This document shows, piece after piece, positions 12,201 to 24,790 of a stretch of 64,000 nt of DNA (the stretch's first letter is position 1; every line of letters starts with the position of its first letter). A program made the translations under genes and the position numbers. The notes under the pieces were generated by a model. It saw only the letters and a program-made list of their open reading frames with translations, was not told where the DNA came from and searched no databases. Source of the DNA: Glycine soja (lineage: Eukaryota; Streptophyta; Magnoliopsida; Fabales; Fabaceae); the NCBI RefSeq assembly GCF_004193775.1, contig NC_041004.1, positions 36,666,411 through 36,730,410 on the forward strand, in the 5' to 3' direction.

Positions 12201-12562
12201 GGTCTCCTTCGGTGGTAGTGCAAGATGGTTCACTTGGTTACCGTAACCTCTTTGATGCTTCGGTTGATGCTGTTTATGCTGCATTGGAGAAAGCAGGAGG
12301 AGGGTCATTGAACATAGTTGTGTCTGAGAGTGGATGGCCTTCTTCTGGTGGAACTGCAACTTCACTTGATAATGCAAGAACTTACAACACAAACTTGGTT
12401 CGGAATGTGAAGCAAGGAACCCCTAAAAGGCCTGGTGCACCCCTTGAAACTTATGTGTTTGCCATGTTTGATGAAAATCAGAAGCAGCCAGAGTTTGAAA
12501 AATTTTGGGGGCTCTTTTCTCCTATAACTAAGCAGCCCAAATACTCGATTAATTTCAATTAA
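9270..12562 (+). CDS. glucan endo-1,3-beta-glucosidase, GH17 (PR-2 type)
   Basis: A complete two-exon gene: exon 1 is 9,270-9,360 and exon 2 is 11,610-12,562, giving 347 aa. Exon 1 encodes a signal peptide ([13 protein letters not shown] followed by a Leu/Ile-rich core). The GT-AG intron splits the codon that completes TTD. The mature enzyme should begin at Gln33 ([10 protein letters not shown]), as in other secreted GH17 glucanases. Catalytic residues are visible: acid/base Glu127 in VGNEVKP and nucleophile Glu270 in [11 protein letters not shown]. The protein ends KYSINFN, with no long vacuolar extension. The family hydrolyses beta-1,3-glucans of fungal walls and callose and can release elicitors. 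From memory the protein closely matches the ethylene-induced soybean endoglucanase. Regulation by ethylene is supported by a GCC-box upstream. The intron holds a SINE at 11,038-11,225. The start is fixed by the signal peptide and by the homologous start of the gene at 37,609. Confidence 0.96.
11020..11243 (-). mobile_element. tRNA-derived SINE (Au-SINE-like) with 18-bp target duplication
   Basis: The body runs from 11,225 to 11,038 on the minus strand. Near its 5' end it has an A-box-like TGGTGCAGCGGT. The B-box GGTTCGAATCC is at 11,160-11,170, followed by GGTAAGGCTGCGTACAA, a stretch I recall from plant Au SINEs. It is flanked by a perfect direct repeat of 18 bp, AGATATTTGGTCTTTATA, at 11,020-11,037 and 11,226-11,243. 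This is the expected target-site duplication of LINE-driven retroposition. A segment of about 28 bp containing GGGGGAGGGATGTTGTACGC is tandemly doubled inside the element. Confidence 0.88.
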
Positions 12563-12715
12563 TTTTTAGCAGAAGCATAATTTGGTGTGAAATAAGGGCC
12601 ACGAGTCCAAATGAAACTTCAATAATTGTTTTAGAAGAGGCAGGTATAGAACTTTAATTTATCTGCATTCTTGAAGTCTGCATGTACCATTTACGAGCTA
12701 AGTTAATTAGCTTTA

Positions 12716-12721
12716 AATAAA
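12716..12721 (+). terminator. polyadenylation signal of plus-strand glucanase
   Basis: AATAAA lies about 155 bp after the stop codon, in a segment (CTTTAAATAAAAGTT) conserved in the 3' flanks of all three glucanase copies. Confidence 0.5.
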
Positions 12722-13244
12722 AGTTCTCTTATTAATGATCAAGAAGATCTTCTTTTGCTCATTGACTCCAGAATTTCTGAATCTCTCAATGGCTGATGAC
12801 TTTCTTCCATAGCAGGACCAACAAGCATATAAAATCATTCTATTTATAAACCTATAGCGTATATAAATACGTAAATATTTGAATAAAGGATGAAAATTTT
12901 AGGATTTTAAATTAAAAAAACTGATAAATCGACTAAACTTAATTGATTTAAAAAATAGACTTCATTAATTAAAATTAATTTAAAAAGAAAATTCAAGTAA
13001 CTCGAATTAAAAAAAAAATAAAAATGTAATTAAACCAAAAGTGGTTCTGTAGATCGAAAGCTCCACCTAGCTAGCGAAGACACCATAACTAAACCACGTA
13101 AATATGGTATGGACTGGTTTTTCGCATAGAAAGGAATCATAATATTTCTTTGATGTGTTGGGAAAGCTTATATATATGGGACATCCTCCACAACGATGAG
13201 AAGTTATGGGTATTTTGTGATGTATGGTGAAAGATCATATGGTA
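12722..13244. other. glucanase 3' flank and spacer, no gene
   Basis: Positions 12,722-12,830 continue the conserved 3' flank of the glucanase copies (CTTTCTTCCATAGCA). The rest is AT-rich spacer with no coding frame. Confidence 0.5.
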
Positions 13245-13501
13245 TCACTGTGATCTTTACTAACATTTTTTGTTTTAACACTTACTAAATATATTATTAA
13301 AGTTTTTTATTTCATTTAAAAATATTATAAAATAGGAATAAATGTTATTAACATATTTTTGTGATATTTTATCAAATATTATGTATATCACGAAAATATA
13401 TTAATAATTTATATTTGATATTTTTTAAATGTCACTAAAATTTTTAGTAATATTTTTATTAAGTGTTAAGAAAAAATGTTAAAAATCAATGTGTAGTAGT
13501 G
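13245..13501. mobile_element. CACTA-like MITE, copy A
   Basis: It starts with CACTGTGATCTTTACTAACA and ends in GTTAAAAATCAATGTGTAGTAGTG, which is nearly the reverse complement of the start of copy B at 14,575. There is no coding capacity. The preceding sequence AAGATCATATGGTAT is shared with copy B, so flank and element were duplicated together. Confidence 0.55.
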
Positions 13502-14574
13502 TATTTTTAATATCATCAATGTGTATTGTGCAACTTTAACTCATCTTTTTTATTTACAACAATTATTTCTCATAACATATATTTTAAAATAAAATAAGAA
13601 ATTAAAATTAATTTAAGCTCAATTTAATTTTAGTAAACAATTGATAATTAATTAATAAGTTATTAATCCGAGTAATACTAAATTTGATTCCGTTAAACAA
13701 GACTTTAATTTCAAGTCTTATGAATAAAAAAAATATGATTAAAATGCAAGATCCCACTAGTAATGAAGGTAATTGTTTCTCAATAAAAATTAATCATCAA
13801 CAAAATTAATAAATACTTCACATGAATATCATAATAATCTAAAACTTGAAAATATATTAATAATATTTATTTATATTTGATATTTTTTAAATATTACTAA
13901 AAAAATTAGTAATATTTTTATTAAATGTTAAGAAAAAAAATGTTAAAAATCAATGTGTCGTAGTATATTTTAATATCATCAATATGTATAGTGCAACTTT
14001 AACTCATCTTTTTTATTTACAACAATTATTTTTTGTAACATATTTTAAAATAAAACAAGAAATTAAAACTAATTTAAGTTTAATTTAATTTTAGTAAATA
14101 ATTGTTAATTACCTAATAAGTTATTGATTCAAGTAATATTAGATTCAATCTCTTTAAGTAAGACTTTAGATTCAAGTCTTATAAATGAAAAAACATAATT
14201 AAGATGTGAGATCCTACTAAGTAATTATTTCTTAACAAAAATTAATTATCAACAAAATTAGTAAATACTTCATACCATTATCATAATGATCTAAAACATG
14301 ATTAATAAGTAATTATATTAAAATCTAAAGGCAAGTTAAACAAGAGATCACGCGAGCCTTTGGGAAAACATAAAGTGGGGTCATGAGCCAAGAAGTTTTT
14401 GTACTTGAATTGGAAAAGAAACATAGCGCATTGCATTGCATTAGTCTTCTGCTAAGAATCAAATTAATTAAATAAAGAGAATGAGAAAAAGATGCAATAT
14501 GCATTGTTTCCTTGTCTTTCTGATCGATTCTCTATAGTTGATCAAATGCACTTGCATAAAAGATCATATGGTAT
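13502..14574. repeat. dispersed AT-rich repeat blocks, copies 2 and 3
   Basis: Two consecutive copies (about 13,502-13,830 and 13,850-14,350) of the block at 7,210-7,620 are recognisable by GACTTTA(A/G)TTTCAAGTCTTA and the ATTTACAACAATTATTT stretch. There is no gene. The stretch 14,330-14,550 matches 16,770-17,000 (AACAAGAGATCAC, then AGTCTTCTGCTAAGAATC), showing a further segmental copy. Confidence 0.6.
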
Positions 14575-14895
14575 CACTACAACATGATCTTTATTAACAC
14601 TTTTTGATCTAACACTTAGTAAATATATTGATAAAAGTTTTTAGCCTCAATTAAAAAGTTAACAAAATATGAATAAATATTATTAATATATTTTTGTGAT
14701 ATTTTATTAAATAGTGTGTATAATTTATGTCGTTAAAATTTTTAATGACATGAACTATATATAATATTTGATAAAATGTCGTGAAAATATATTAATAATA
14801 TTTATTTATATTTAATAATATTTTTTAAATGTTATCACTAATATTTTCATTAAGTGTTAGAGAAAAAAAATGTTAAAAATCAATGTGTAGTAGTG
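14575..14895. mobile_element. CACTA-like MITE, copy B
   Basis: This 321-bp element has imperfect terminal inverted repeats of about 45 bp. The left end starts CACTACAACATGATC; the right end finishes TGTGTAGTAGTG, whose reverse complement starts CACTACTACACATTGAT. The CACTA ends suggest mobilisation by an EnSpm-type transposase, but no enzyme is encoded. A clear 3-bp target duplication was not seen. Confidence 0.6.
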
Positions 14896-17600
14896 TGTTT
14901 TGATTATTATCAATTGTTTGCCTCCCCGTATAGGAATTGAACTACCATATATATATGGAGTTGATCAATTGATCATACTCGTGAAATATTCCAGGCTTGA
15001 TCACTCCCTTTCTCCTTGACGTGACACCAAAACCATATATATCCCGTCAAACAAGAAAAAAGAAAGCAAAGAAACTCTTAGTATTGTTAAGCTAGCCCCA
15101 TATATTTATCATGCCACAATGTAATTGAAATGAGCAAAGAAAATAAAGCAAAATACCCGGACAAATAGTTGGCATGCATGTACTGTAATTGGAAAGGAGA
15201 AAGATAAATGAACATCTTAAATGCTATTAGACACTTAGTGTGAGAGAAAAAATATTATATATTATAAAATTTATAATGTAATAAGAAAAAAAAAATATTG
15301 ATAAAATATTTAAAGTAAAAGAATGTTCATGTACCCGAAAAGGAAAAACCTTGGTGATGGACCTAGTTATGGGGTAAAGCCAATCCATTGTATTCAATGG
15401 AATTTAAGACTTCAACACCTTGCTCATTAATTAATTGACACTTGATGGCTGAAAACCTTTTATTACAAGCAAAGGACTTTGCACATGAAAGTCTATTAGG
15501 TGTCAAGCCATTACATGCATGGTAGTTACACAATCAAGTCAGTGAGAGACTGGCCTCTTATTTGGTGGGAGCACCACCACCTCACTGACTGAGAAAGTGC
15601 ATGAGGGCTGGATTTTAGAGAAAAAGCTCTTCTTCATTTATTGGATTTTTTCAATAGGAGATATAAACACAAAGGTTTTATGAGTCCCAAGTAAAAAAAT
15701 TCAGTAAGTGGAGAGAATCTCAACCTGGGTTTTAGAACTTGTTTGTTTGTATAGTTAAGTGTTTCATTATTTTGAAGATATATTTTATATTTTATTTTTA
15801 TACTTTAAATATGTTTTAGGTCTGTGATAAATAAATATTTTTTTTAGAAATATATTTAATTCTTATTTTTATAAATAATTATAAAATCTTACATTATTTT
15901 TGTTTTGTTTCTTATTTTTATGGTTAATATTTTGTATAAAATTCACTAAAATAAATTTTATTATTTTTAATAGAAATCTTTCAAATAAAGAAAACAAAAT
16001 GTCAATTTAGAAATTATGTATAAAATAGAAAATAAGGATTTTTTGGCTGGAGTTTTCAAATTCTCACGTGATATATGAAAGTCCATGAAAGGGAGAAAAA
16101 ACACCAAAACTTCCATTAGAAATGATGAATTGTTCGATGTTTGACCCATAATTTGGTCATGACCAGTTAGATGGCGTTATGTAATGTAGTGCTGTTTAAA
16201 CTGAGATAAGTCTCCCAAATTCAAAATTCAGAAAATCTTAAGTTCAGTGGTAAGTTTGGCAAATATTAAATTAGAGAAATATATAACTGTTTGTTTTAAA
16301 AAAATAAAATAAAACGTTTATAATATAAAATGATTATTTATAAATTAAATATTCAAAATGTTTGCTGCTGTTCGGTTGAAATACCTAGTCTAATTAAAAA
16401 TTGAATTATAAAAATTATAAATAGCCACAAATCAATTTCATTTTTTTCCTATCAACTTTAACCGTTCTTTTTGATTTACAACAACAATTATTTTCTCGTA
16501 CTGCGACATATATTTAAAATAAAATAAGTAATTAAAATTAATTTAAGCACAATTTAATTATAATAAACAATTGATAATTAACTAACAAGTTATTGACTTT
16601 AAGTAATATTAGATTTGATTTCTTAAGTAAGATTTTAAATTTAAATTTTATGGATAAAAAAAATATGACTAAGAGGTGAGATTCTACTAATATTAAAATT
16701 GATTGTTTCCAACAAAGATTGATAGATACTTTACACTAATATGATAATGACAATGGATCATTAATTATAGTAAAATCTAAATGCTAATTAAACAAGAGAT
16801 CACACGAGCCTTTGGGCAAACATAAAGTGGGGCCAAGAGCCAAGAGGTTTTTGTACCTGAATTGGAAAAGAAACATAATCCATTGCATTAGTCTTCTGCT
16901 AAGAATCAAATTAAGTAGAGAGAATGAGAACATGAACTGAAAGATGCAATATGCATTGTTTCCTTGTCTTTCTTTGACTCTATAGTTGATCCAACGCACT
17001 TGCATGTATAGTCTTGGATATAAGCCCGTAATTCGAGTTACCTTAACAACACTTTAGTGGGACCCGCTCTGATTGATTAATAACAATATCCAACGCACAG
17101 AAGAAGAAAAAATTCAACGCACGACTCATTGATTCATTGTTCTTCTCTCGTCCCATAAAACTTTCGTCAGTTTCATGTTTATCCTCTTGATACAGACACG
17201 TAAGCACTTCTACTTATTTTGTGCGCCTCTTGTACAATTAATTCAACCCTTTTTTTACTTAATGGCATGCAAAACAAGAAAAACGTTTTAATTTAAAATG
17301 CTAATAAATGATACATACTAAAAGTATTTAACAATTGTGAGGGATTAGCGTGAGAATAGAGAGGAAAATAAGGCTATGAATTGCGAGAGATCAGTAAAGA
17401 CTTAGAGAGCAAAATTTGGTTATGAATTGCAAGGATTTAGAGAGGCACAATTGTGAGGGATTATTGATAAGCGAGGGACTATTGTGAGGGATTATTGATG
17501 TTGTACGTCATTTGCGAGAGAACAATCTGTCACAAAATCATGATTTTCTTGTAGTGTTAAAGAGCAAAATTAGAGGTCAAATGTTTTTAATTTGAATCAT
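14896..17600. other. AT-rich spacer with repeat copies, no gene
   Basis: No credible reading frame was found. The spacer contains a further copy of the dispersed block (16,440-16,810) and a segmental copy of 14,330-14,550 (16,770-17,000). It also has short repeats of GAGGGATTA and GCAAAATT around 17,340-17,520. Confidence 0.5.
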
Positions 17601-18480
17601 CTTCATGTTTCAAGTTAGTTTCTTCTTCAATTGCGTTATTGAATGTATTATAAACCCATATTTTCTTGTATGTAGGTGGAAATCCATGTTTTTTATAACA
17701 AATCTCAAAAGTGTTACCCAATTTGCCACAATTGGTACATTGTTATTTGACTTTCCTTTCTTAAATGTCTTCCTACCATTAGTGACATTTATCAAAGCTT
17801 GTGTTTCTTCAATAGGTCCAAGTCCATTATGTCTTTCATGTAGAATGATATAAAACTCTTTTTTAATAGGTAATAGATCTTTCGATCTCATGACATTTGA
17901 AGTCATAATTCAATCCAATGAGAAAACATATCACATAATCTTATAAATTGTAAGTCCTGAAAATTCATAAGGCTTCACAAGAACACCAAAAAACACACAC
18001 AAAACTTGGAATGGGTCTATAGTTTTCCAACTCGTCCCACAAAATCTTCATTTTAGTGAAATTTTCTATGATAAAACTTGAATTATACTTATAAGAATAA
18101 AATTCTTGTTGAAACTCAACAATTCAAAATATGCTAGACTTTGTGCTATACAAAATGATGCATAGCTTATCAACCAAGAATGGACTAGAATAATACAATA
18201 TTCTCAAGTATTGTTGTAACTTGGATCAAATCATGCATTATAATGCTCCATCCAGAAGATTAAATTTACTCTACTCAATCATGACTTTCCTTATTGCTTG
18301 AGCCTATAATGGTAATTATCACCATTAAGCAATGGATAGACAACAATGGTGCAAGATTCTCATTAAGATGAATGAAATCAAAGCTACCAAGATTCTATAA
18401 TGGATTTTAAGATTAAAAAAAAAATTCAACTATAGTTATGGCTAACGAGGGAGACTTGATGAAGTCTCCCGCGGTGGGGA
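17600..18480 (-). mobile_element. Ty1/copia retrotransposon gag fragment
   Basis: Minus-strand translation gives decayed but recognisable copia Gag pieces. Around 18,070-18,010 the reading is FTKMKILWDELENYRPIP, the typical UBN2-type Gag stretch. Around 17,735-17,655 a zinc-knuckle-like run reads CTNCGKLGNTFEICYKKHGFPP, in which the knuckle His is Asn. Several frameshifts and stops separate the pieces. No LTR, protease, integrase or reverse transcriptase was seen nearby, so this is an isolated old fragment. Confidence 0.7.
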
Positions 18481-20099
18481 ACTTTTTGTAGTCATCAGAT
18501 ATATTAATTGTAAAAATAATGGCCAAGATTGAAAAAGGTAAAACTAACAACTATAGTTTTATTGAATTTGATTTCAAGAAAAAAAATTAAGTCTACGTCA
18601 CTCCACATGTCAATTGGAGGAGTTAAGGTTTATTGAGAATTTTGTTTCTTCCTCTTTGCAATAATGGTAAAACTTACGTGAAGCCTCTCACCCTCTGCCT
18701 CCTCTTCTTGCTTCAATCTCCCTTCCAATTCTCATTCTTGCTTCTTATCATATTACTTATGTTCTCCCTCCCATGGTAGACCCCAAACTATTTAGATATA
18801 TATGACTTTGCCTTAAACATCACATATTACAAATCAATCTTCTCATATAACTTCACATCCAAAATCGCATTGATCATTCACATCCACTAATCAATTAATA
18901 ACACTCATGTAAATCGCACTCAAACAATACCTTCAAATCTCTTATTTTCCTCCATACACGTCTCATGTGCACCACTTTTACCATCCTATCCTCCATCTTC
19001 TCTCATATCGTCAAATAATATCACTCACATGGATCACACTTGAAACATAACTCATCCCTAATGACCATTTATATGCTTGTGTGATTTTCATGGCTCTCTT
19101 TTTTTGTCTTGCGTATCATCGTCATTCGGTAAATTTTTTAACTTGAATTTTTTTTACTATATTAAGTTGGTTATCTAGTTTAACACAAAACTTAGTTCTT
19201 AAAGGTTCTTCAAATGCTAGTTAAAACGCTCAGAAAATTCAAGCTTCTAAGTATACTAAAAGTATATCTGATATACAAATATTCTAATAGACTTCAAATC
19301 TATAAAGTAACCATGATCTCAATTGAAAAGTATCACATATACAATTCAAATTAAATAACTTTGAGTAATTAAATTTTTTTAGACAAAACTTTTAGCTGTT
19401 CATATAAACAACCTTTATTGGTCAAAATCTTACAAATAAAACTTTTTTGTAATTATCCAAATGAAATAAGTTACTTAATAAGATATATTGTACATATGAA
19501 TCTCAAATATGAATGTGTTTCACAAAGGATTTATTAAAAAGTAAAATATATTGTATGAAATTAAAAAAAAATTGTGAATCAACCAATAGTTTTATCAAGA
19601 AAACTTTAGTTGATCAAGAATATTAGAAAACGGTGAGAGTACACATATACAAATAAACCAATGTGAGAGATAAAGATATGTGATGTTGCACAAAAATATT
19701 ATCTTGTTTAACCCAAACAATCCTTAGGCTACGTTAAATTCTCACACAAGGTGAGATTTTTCAACCACATCTGTCAATAATACAAGTATTCTCATTGTCT
19801 TTTCTAGTTTATATTATTATTATTTTACACCTAATCTTTACAAGCTTAAAACTCATTATTAATTTATTTATCATATAGCCTCTGCAGACTTCACACACAA
19901 ACTTTCTTAAACCAATAATGGTAAAACTTATTAGCTTGGAAAGTGATATGACTCAATAACGTAGAATAATGAGGTTTTGGTATAATACCAACTCACAAGC
20001 AATCAAAGATTGCATAGGATCTTTAGTTTAAGTTATAAATGCCTCCTACGATATGAGAGAAAGTCAAGTTCAAAAATATTTGGGAGTTATAGTCTTATG

Positions 20100-20104
<5 letters not shown>
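18481..20104. other. AT-rich spacer, no gene recognised
   Basis: No coding frame, RNA gene or complete transposon was seen on either strand. A pyrimidine-rich stretch (18,650-19,100) has many CTC/TCA words but no long frame. Confidence 0.4.

Positions 20105-20176
<72 letters not shown>
20105..20176. repeat. (TA)n microsatellite
   Basis: An uninterrupted AT dinucleotide run of about 70 bp, likely highly polymorphic. Confidence 0.97.
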
Positions 20177-20181
<5 letters not shown>

Positions 20182-20359
20182 AAGATGAAAGCTAGAAATT
20201 ATGAACAATGTACTTAAACTGATATTAGAAAAATTAATCATAGATATTTATAAAAATTGTTCCATCAACATAGTCAGAAAGTTATACCTCAAGCCTCCAA
20301 GCCAATCCTACTAAGCTTCTAAGTAGATTCTATTAAGATTCTAGTAAATGCAAAATGAA

Positions 20360-20362
<3 letters not shown>

Positions 20363-20405
<43 letters not shown>
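20363..20405. repeat. (TA)n microsatellite
   Basis: An AT dinucleotide run of about 43 bp, only about 190 bp from the previous one. Confidence 0.95.
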
Positions 20406-20408
<3 letters not shown>

Positions 20409-23400
20409 TAAGACTTACAAATTTGGTATGTCATGATTAAAACAGAAAGGATTTTAACCTCACAACACACACTTCCCTTTATCTTGGTATTCGTCTTATT
20501 GTAACTTAGACATAAAAACACATGCATTTTGTTTCTTCAATTGCATAATCAAAGTCATAGTGGAAAAAGCCAAAGCTTTAGAGGAAAATCAAATGTAAAA
20601 ACAAGTTAAGCTTCGTGTCGATAAGAACTACATCAATTAAAAGTGAACATAGTGCATTAAACATTGAGTGAATGACAAATGCTACATATCCTAACTTGTT
20701 GAAGGCTACACATAATTGGAAAGGCTTGATTTCGTCTACACTTTAATTATAATAACCAAGATAAACATTTTTCACAAACTTTTAGAGCCATTATGATTAA
20801 CACGTCTAATAATTCATCGTTAAAAATATGCTTTCCTCTATGGTGGTTTAGATTAAGGGGTTCGCATGGTCCTTCCACCAAGATTCCCTTCAACCAAAAA
20901 GAGATGTTTTTTAGGAGCTAAAAGTGAACATTTCTTATTTATAGGACTAAAAAATATTCAATATTATTTTAAAAATATATCACAAAATAAAGGAAAGTAC
21001 GGTGATGATGAAGTTTCTCTTAATTTTTTTATGGTGTAAAATTTTGTAAATTAGATCAACTTTATGAGAACTTTAAATTCAACTATTATATTAATAAAAC
21101 TTTTTTTTGGATAAAAACTTATTACAGTGTTATATTCTATTAAATTTCACACGAAGATTCATTTGACATTTTTATAGACACACGCGTACACACATAATAT
21201 ATGCATGCATAATTGTATATGTATGTATAATATTTAGATATAACTTTTCAAATAATTATTATAATATTTTTTTTATTATATAGTGTTTTGAAACCTAACT
21301 TCAACTTACGAGGGTAGAATGCAAATCCATTTGATGCCCAAACATGAAAATGATGCCACCTAGAGTTTCAACACGTACGTGGTGAATAATAGACATGATA
21401 TGCTTCACTATCTAGGATGTGTTTGGATACTCAAGATGTGGTAAGGTATAGGATAACATACTTAAAGAAAGAGACCTAGGTCGCCAATGCCCTTAAGAAA
21501 TTTACAACTTTTCCCACATCCAGGTACGGATCGTGGATAAATTAGTTCGTTCCATTGATTAGTTTTCTATTATATATGAGATTTGTCTCTTATTAATTAT
21601 GCAAACTTGCATCACCTATTTTTCTATTATTAAAAATTATAGATGTTCTTGTCAACTTTTTTCATCTCAAATAAGCTCAAATGTTGGAGAACCTTGAGCT
21701 TGTGAACTCAACAACTCAATATGGGTCAATTTGACTTTACATCCACCAAAAATTGAAGGTTTCAGACTCTTAGCTTTTGGGATAGAAGGAATCCACCTTA
21801 GCTTGATTGCCTTTCTAAGAGTCAATGAAATCCCTGAGGATACGTGTTGTATAGAGTCGAAGAACAAACTTCGCCTTATCAAGTAATGTTGTTATGAGCC
21901 TTCAATGACGTCCATTACCCAGAATCACAAGATCGCCTCATTTTTTTAGGTTGATTGCTTCACAAGATCGTTGCTATTTTAGTGTGGTTGATTCATAAGT
22001 CTATAATGGTTTTTTGCTACCAAGGTTTGTAAGAGAAAATGACCCTTTTTTCAAGTCGATCCAACCATAGATTTGTAAGGATATTAGTTTTCCACCTCAC
22101 AAGTGCAAGTGGTAGTGATGCCAACGCTTGAATTAGAGGTATATAAGATTCTAAGATGAAAAGGACAAGGGCACTTTTGATGCCTACAAGAACTAGTAAA
22201 GGCACTCATTGCCTACTTCTTGTTCTACATGCTTGAAGCAACGACTTTGACATTCAAGCAAATAACAATATAACAACACACAAGTTGCGAAGGTAGACAA
22301 AACTATCTTATTTATTCAATGTCAAATGTATACATTTGAAAGTTTAACATCCCAATCAACAAAATAAACAACAAAAAAAAAACCAACAATAAGGCAAAAA
22401 GTTACGAGATACGTTAGCATCTTAACATTTCACTATTTCTTTAGCTCATTAGCAGTAAGATTAAAAACATAGGCAAGTTATATATCGGGGAAACCTAATA
22501 TTTCAGATCTACCTCAGTTCATTTCCTACAACAGGCAAATATTCTACTAACTTAAAGGATGAGTATTCTAATTGGACTCAGCCTAATCACATCTTGCAAG
22601 GATAGAATGTAGGTCGGTCCAATGTCCAACCATGTAAATTAATAATGTCTCTCGGTGTATTTAGCATGTGGCGAATAATAGTCATTCATTTAAAACACAT
22701 AGTTGCTCGATAAAATATCTCATACAATTTCGAAAATAATAATTTCAAATTACAACTACACTTATTGCTAAAAAAATAAGACAATGGTGTCATATAAATC
22801 TCAAATTCAGAATAAGGTACACACTTTCTTTTTCTTCTCCTGTTAACTCTACACCTTATTGATTTAAATGTTAGAGTCCTTACAAGTTAAATCTCCTACC
22901 ATCTCTGACTATAAGAACCTCTCATCATATTCCTTTGAAAACCATTATGCAATCTCATCACTAGAGTTTGCTACTGCAAAATACACGAAGATTGAAAAGA
23001 ACATGCGACAATCATTGCTTGAATATGTGAAAAATGAAAAGGATAAATTTAGGTCATACAATAATACATGGACAGTCCAAATTAAAAATTAAGTAATAGT
23101 GACATAACCACTTGAAATTGTATGTGCATTAATTTAATCTCAACTATTTAAATATAATCTAATGGTTATATTTCTAGTTCTCATTTTTCTTAAGGGGCAT
23201 TTGTTAGGGAGATTCTTTTTAAGTTTCCCATGAATCATTGGGTTGTGAATCTTAAACTCTTATGTTTGGTATGAATATTTTAAAAATCAATTTTAGGAAT
23301 CCAACATTCTCAGGAATCATTTTTAATTAAGTTTTTATTGAGTTTCTCACAAAATATTCTCATGGGAAAGGGTGAGAATGCAACTTTCTCTAGTAAAAAA

Positions 23401-23884
23401 AGAGTTTATTGTGGTAAATATAATTAAAAATTTTCATATTACTTTGATTAGATCATTTAATTTAATAAACATTAAATTTTTTTTGGTAAAAATGTTACAT
23501 TAATATTTGATTCCCAAAAATCATATAAATATTATATGGAATATTTATGACAACTAAACCATTTTTAATCATTCAATCATGATTTTCAAGATTTATGAAA
23601 TCTAGAAATAGTGATTCTTAGGAAAAAAAAACTTTCCTCATACTAAATGTTCTCTAATGATAAGAATTCTTAATTGATATTTGATAACTGCGAAATATAA
23701 GTTAATTTAATAGTCAAATTTGGCTAAAAATTATTATAATTTCTTTACTTTAATATTATTTTTAATGAAATAATGAAGAAATTAACATCTTTACAATTTT
23801 TGATTTGCATAATTCAAAAGAAGAAGATTTCAAGTGCTTTGGAGGAAAAATTGATGCAAAAATTGAAAAAAAAACTTGAAGAAA
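20406..23884. other. intergenic, short open frames without recognisable homology
   Basis: A few frames of 60-75 codons occur (21,667-21,882 and 22,017-22,205 on minus, 22,868-23,092 on plus). None carries a motif I recognise and their composition is AT-driven. A putative MITE-like region lies at about 23,190-23,650, where GATTCTTAGGA/TCCCATGAATC words recur in inverted sense. No gene is called. Confidence 0.4.
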
Positions 23885-24790
23885 AGTTGAAAGAATTGGA
23901 CAGTTCGCTTAATAAACACTCCAGGCTTAGCCCGCACTGCAAACTTAGCGCGTGAAAGCCCACAGTGAAGCCCAAATGTGCGAATAGCGTGAAAGCTCGC
24001 GCTAAGCACCAATTTCTCGTGAAATTAATTAAGCTACCTGAAGCTTATATAAGGAGGAGGAAGCAAAAGGGAAGGACACACTGAGTCTCAGAGCTATCCA
24101 AAGCCTAGGTCTATCCCTTAGGGGAAACCCATCTTTTTTAGCCATTTCCCCTTTTCTTGCTATTAGTCATCCAACCCTTTCTTCCATTAGTCCCTGAAGT
24201 GTAAAGTCTCTCATGACTATGAGAAGGGTTTTTCTGTTATTATAGTCTGATCACCCATATAATGTTTAGAAGATAATGTATTGAAAAATGATTATTTTCT
24301 AAAGAAATAGATTGACATTTATTTTGCCCAAGAATTTTTACATCTCTTATCTTAATGTGGTTTGTTATTTTATCTCTGCAAAGAAATTTGGGTAGAAAAG
24401 GATAAATAAACTAGGTCCTTCGTGCGGGAAATCAAAGATAGGGTAATTCAGTAGATGCAGGTGGAAATAAAAATTTCATTAATTAGATAAAATCCATTAC
24501 ATTACATTATAAGTAGTTTTGACATGTTAGACCCTAACATCATCACATTCTGATTTCATCTTTTTGCATTAAATTGTTCTTTATTTTTCCTGTTATTTTT
24601 TTTGCCTTACTCTAAATTTCACACTTCTAATTCCTTATCTTTTCTTCTTCTACTTCTTCTCATTGCTTAAGAATTGAGTTTGTATCACTTAAGTACAACC
24701 AAAGTTTATGTGGATTCGACACTTGGATTTTCATTTTAATCTTTATTACTTGTGATAAAATTGATACACTTACCAATCTGTTAACAATAT
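23885..24790. mobile_element. probable LTR-retrotransposon fragment (LTR/leader-like)
   Basis: This segment is locally GC-richer, with GCGCTAAG-type words (23,930-24,010) and a TATATAAGG near 24,045. A 5'-leader-like run AGGGGAAACCC (24,119-24,129) and the phrase TGTGGATTCGACACTTGG (24,709-24,726) follow. These resemble LTRs common in legume genomes. No protein domain or paired LTR was found, so the assignment rests on composition and familiar phrases. Confidence 0.35.

Noticed and set aside
20333..20527. Short frame with an (IY)n stretch
   Set aside because: It is only the translation of the (TA)n microsatellite.
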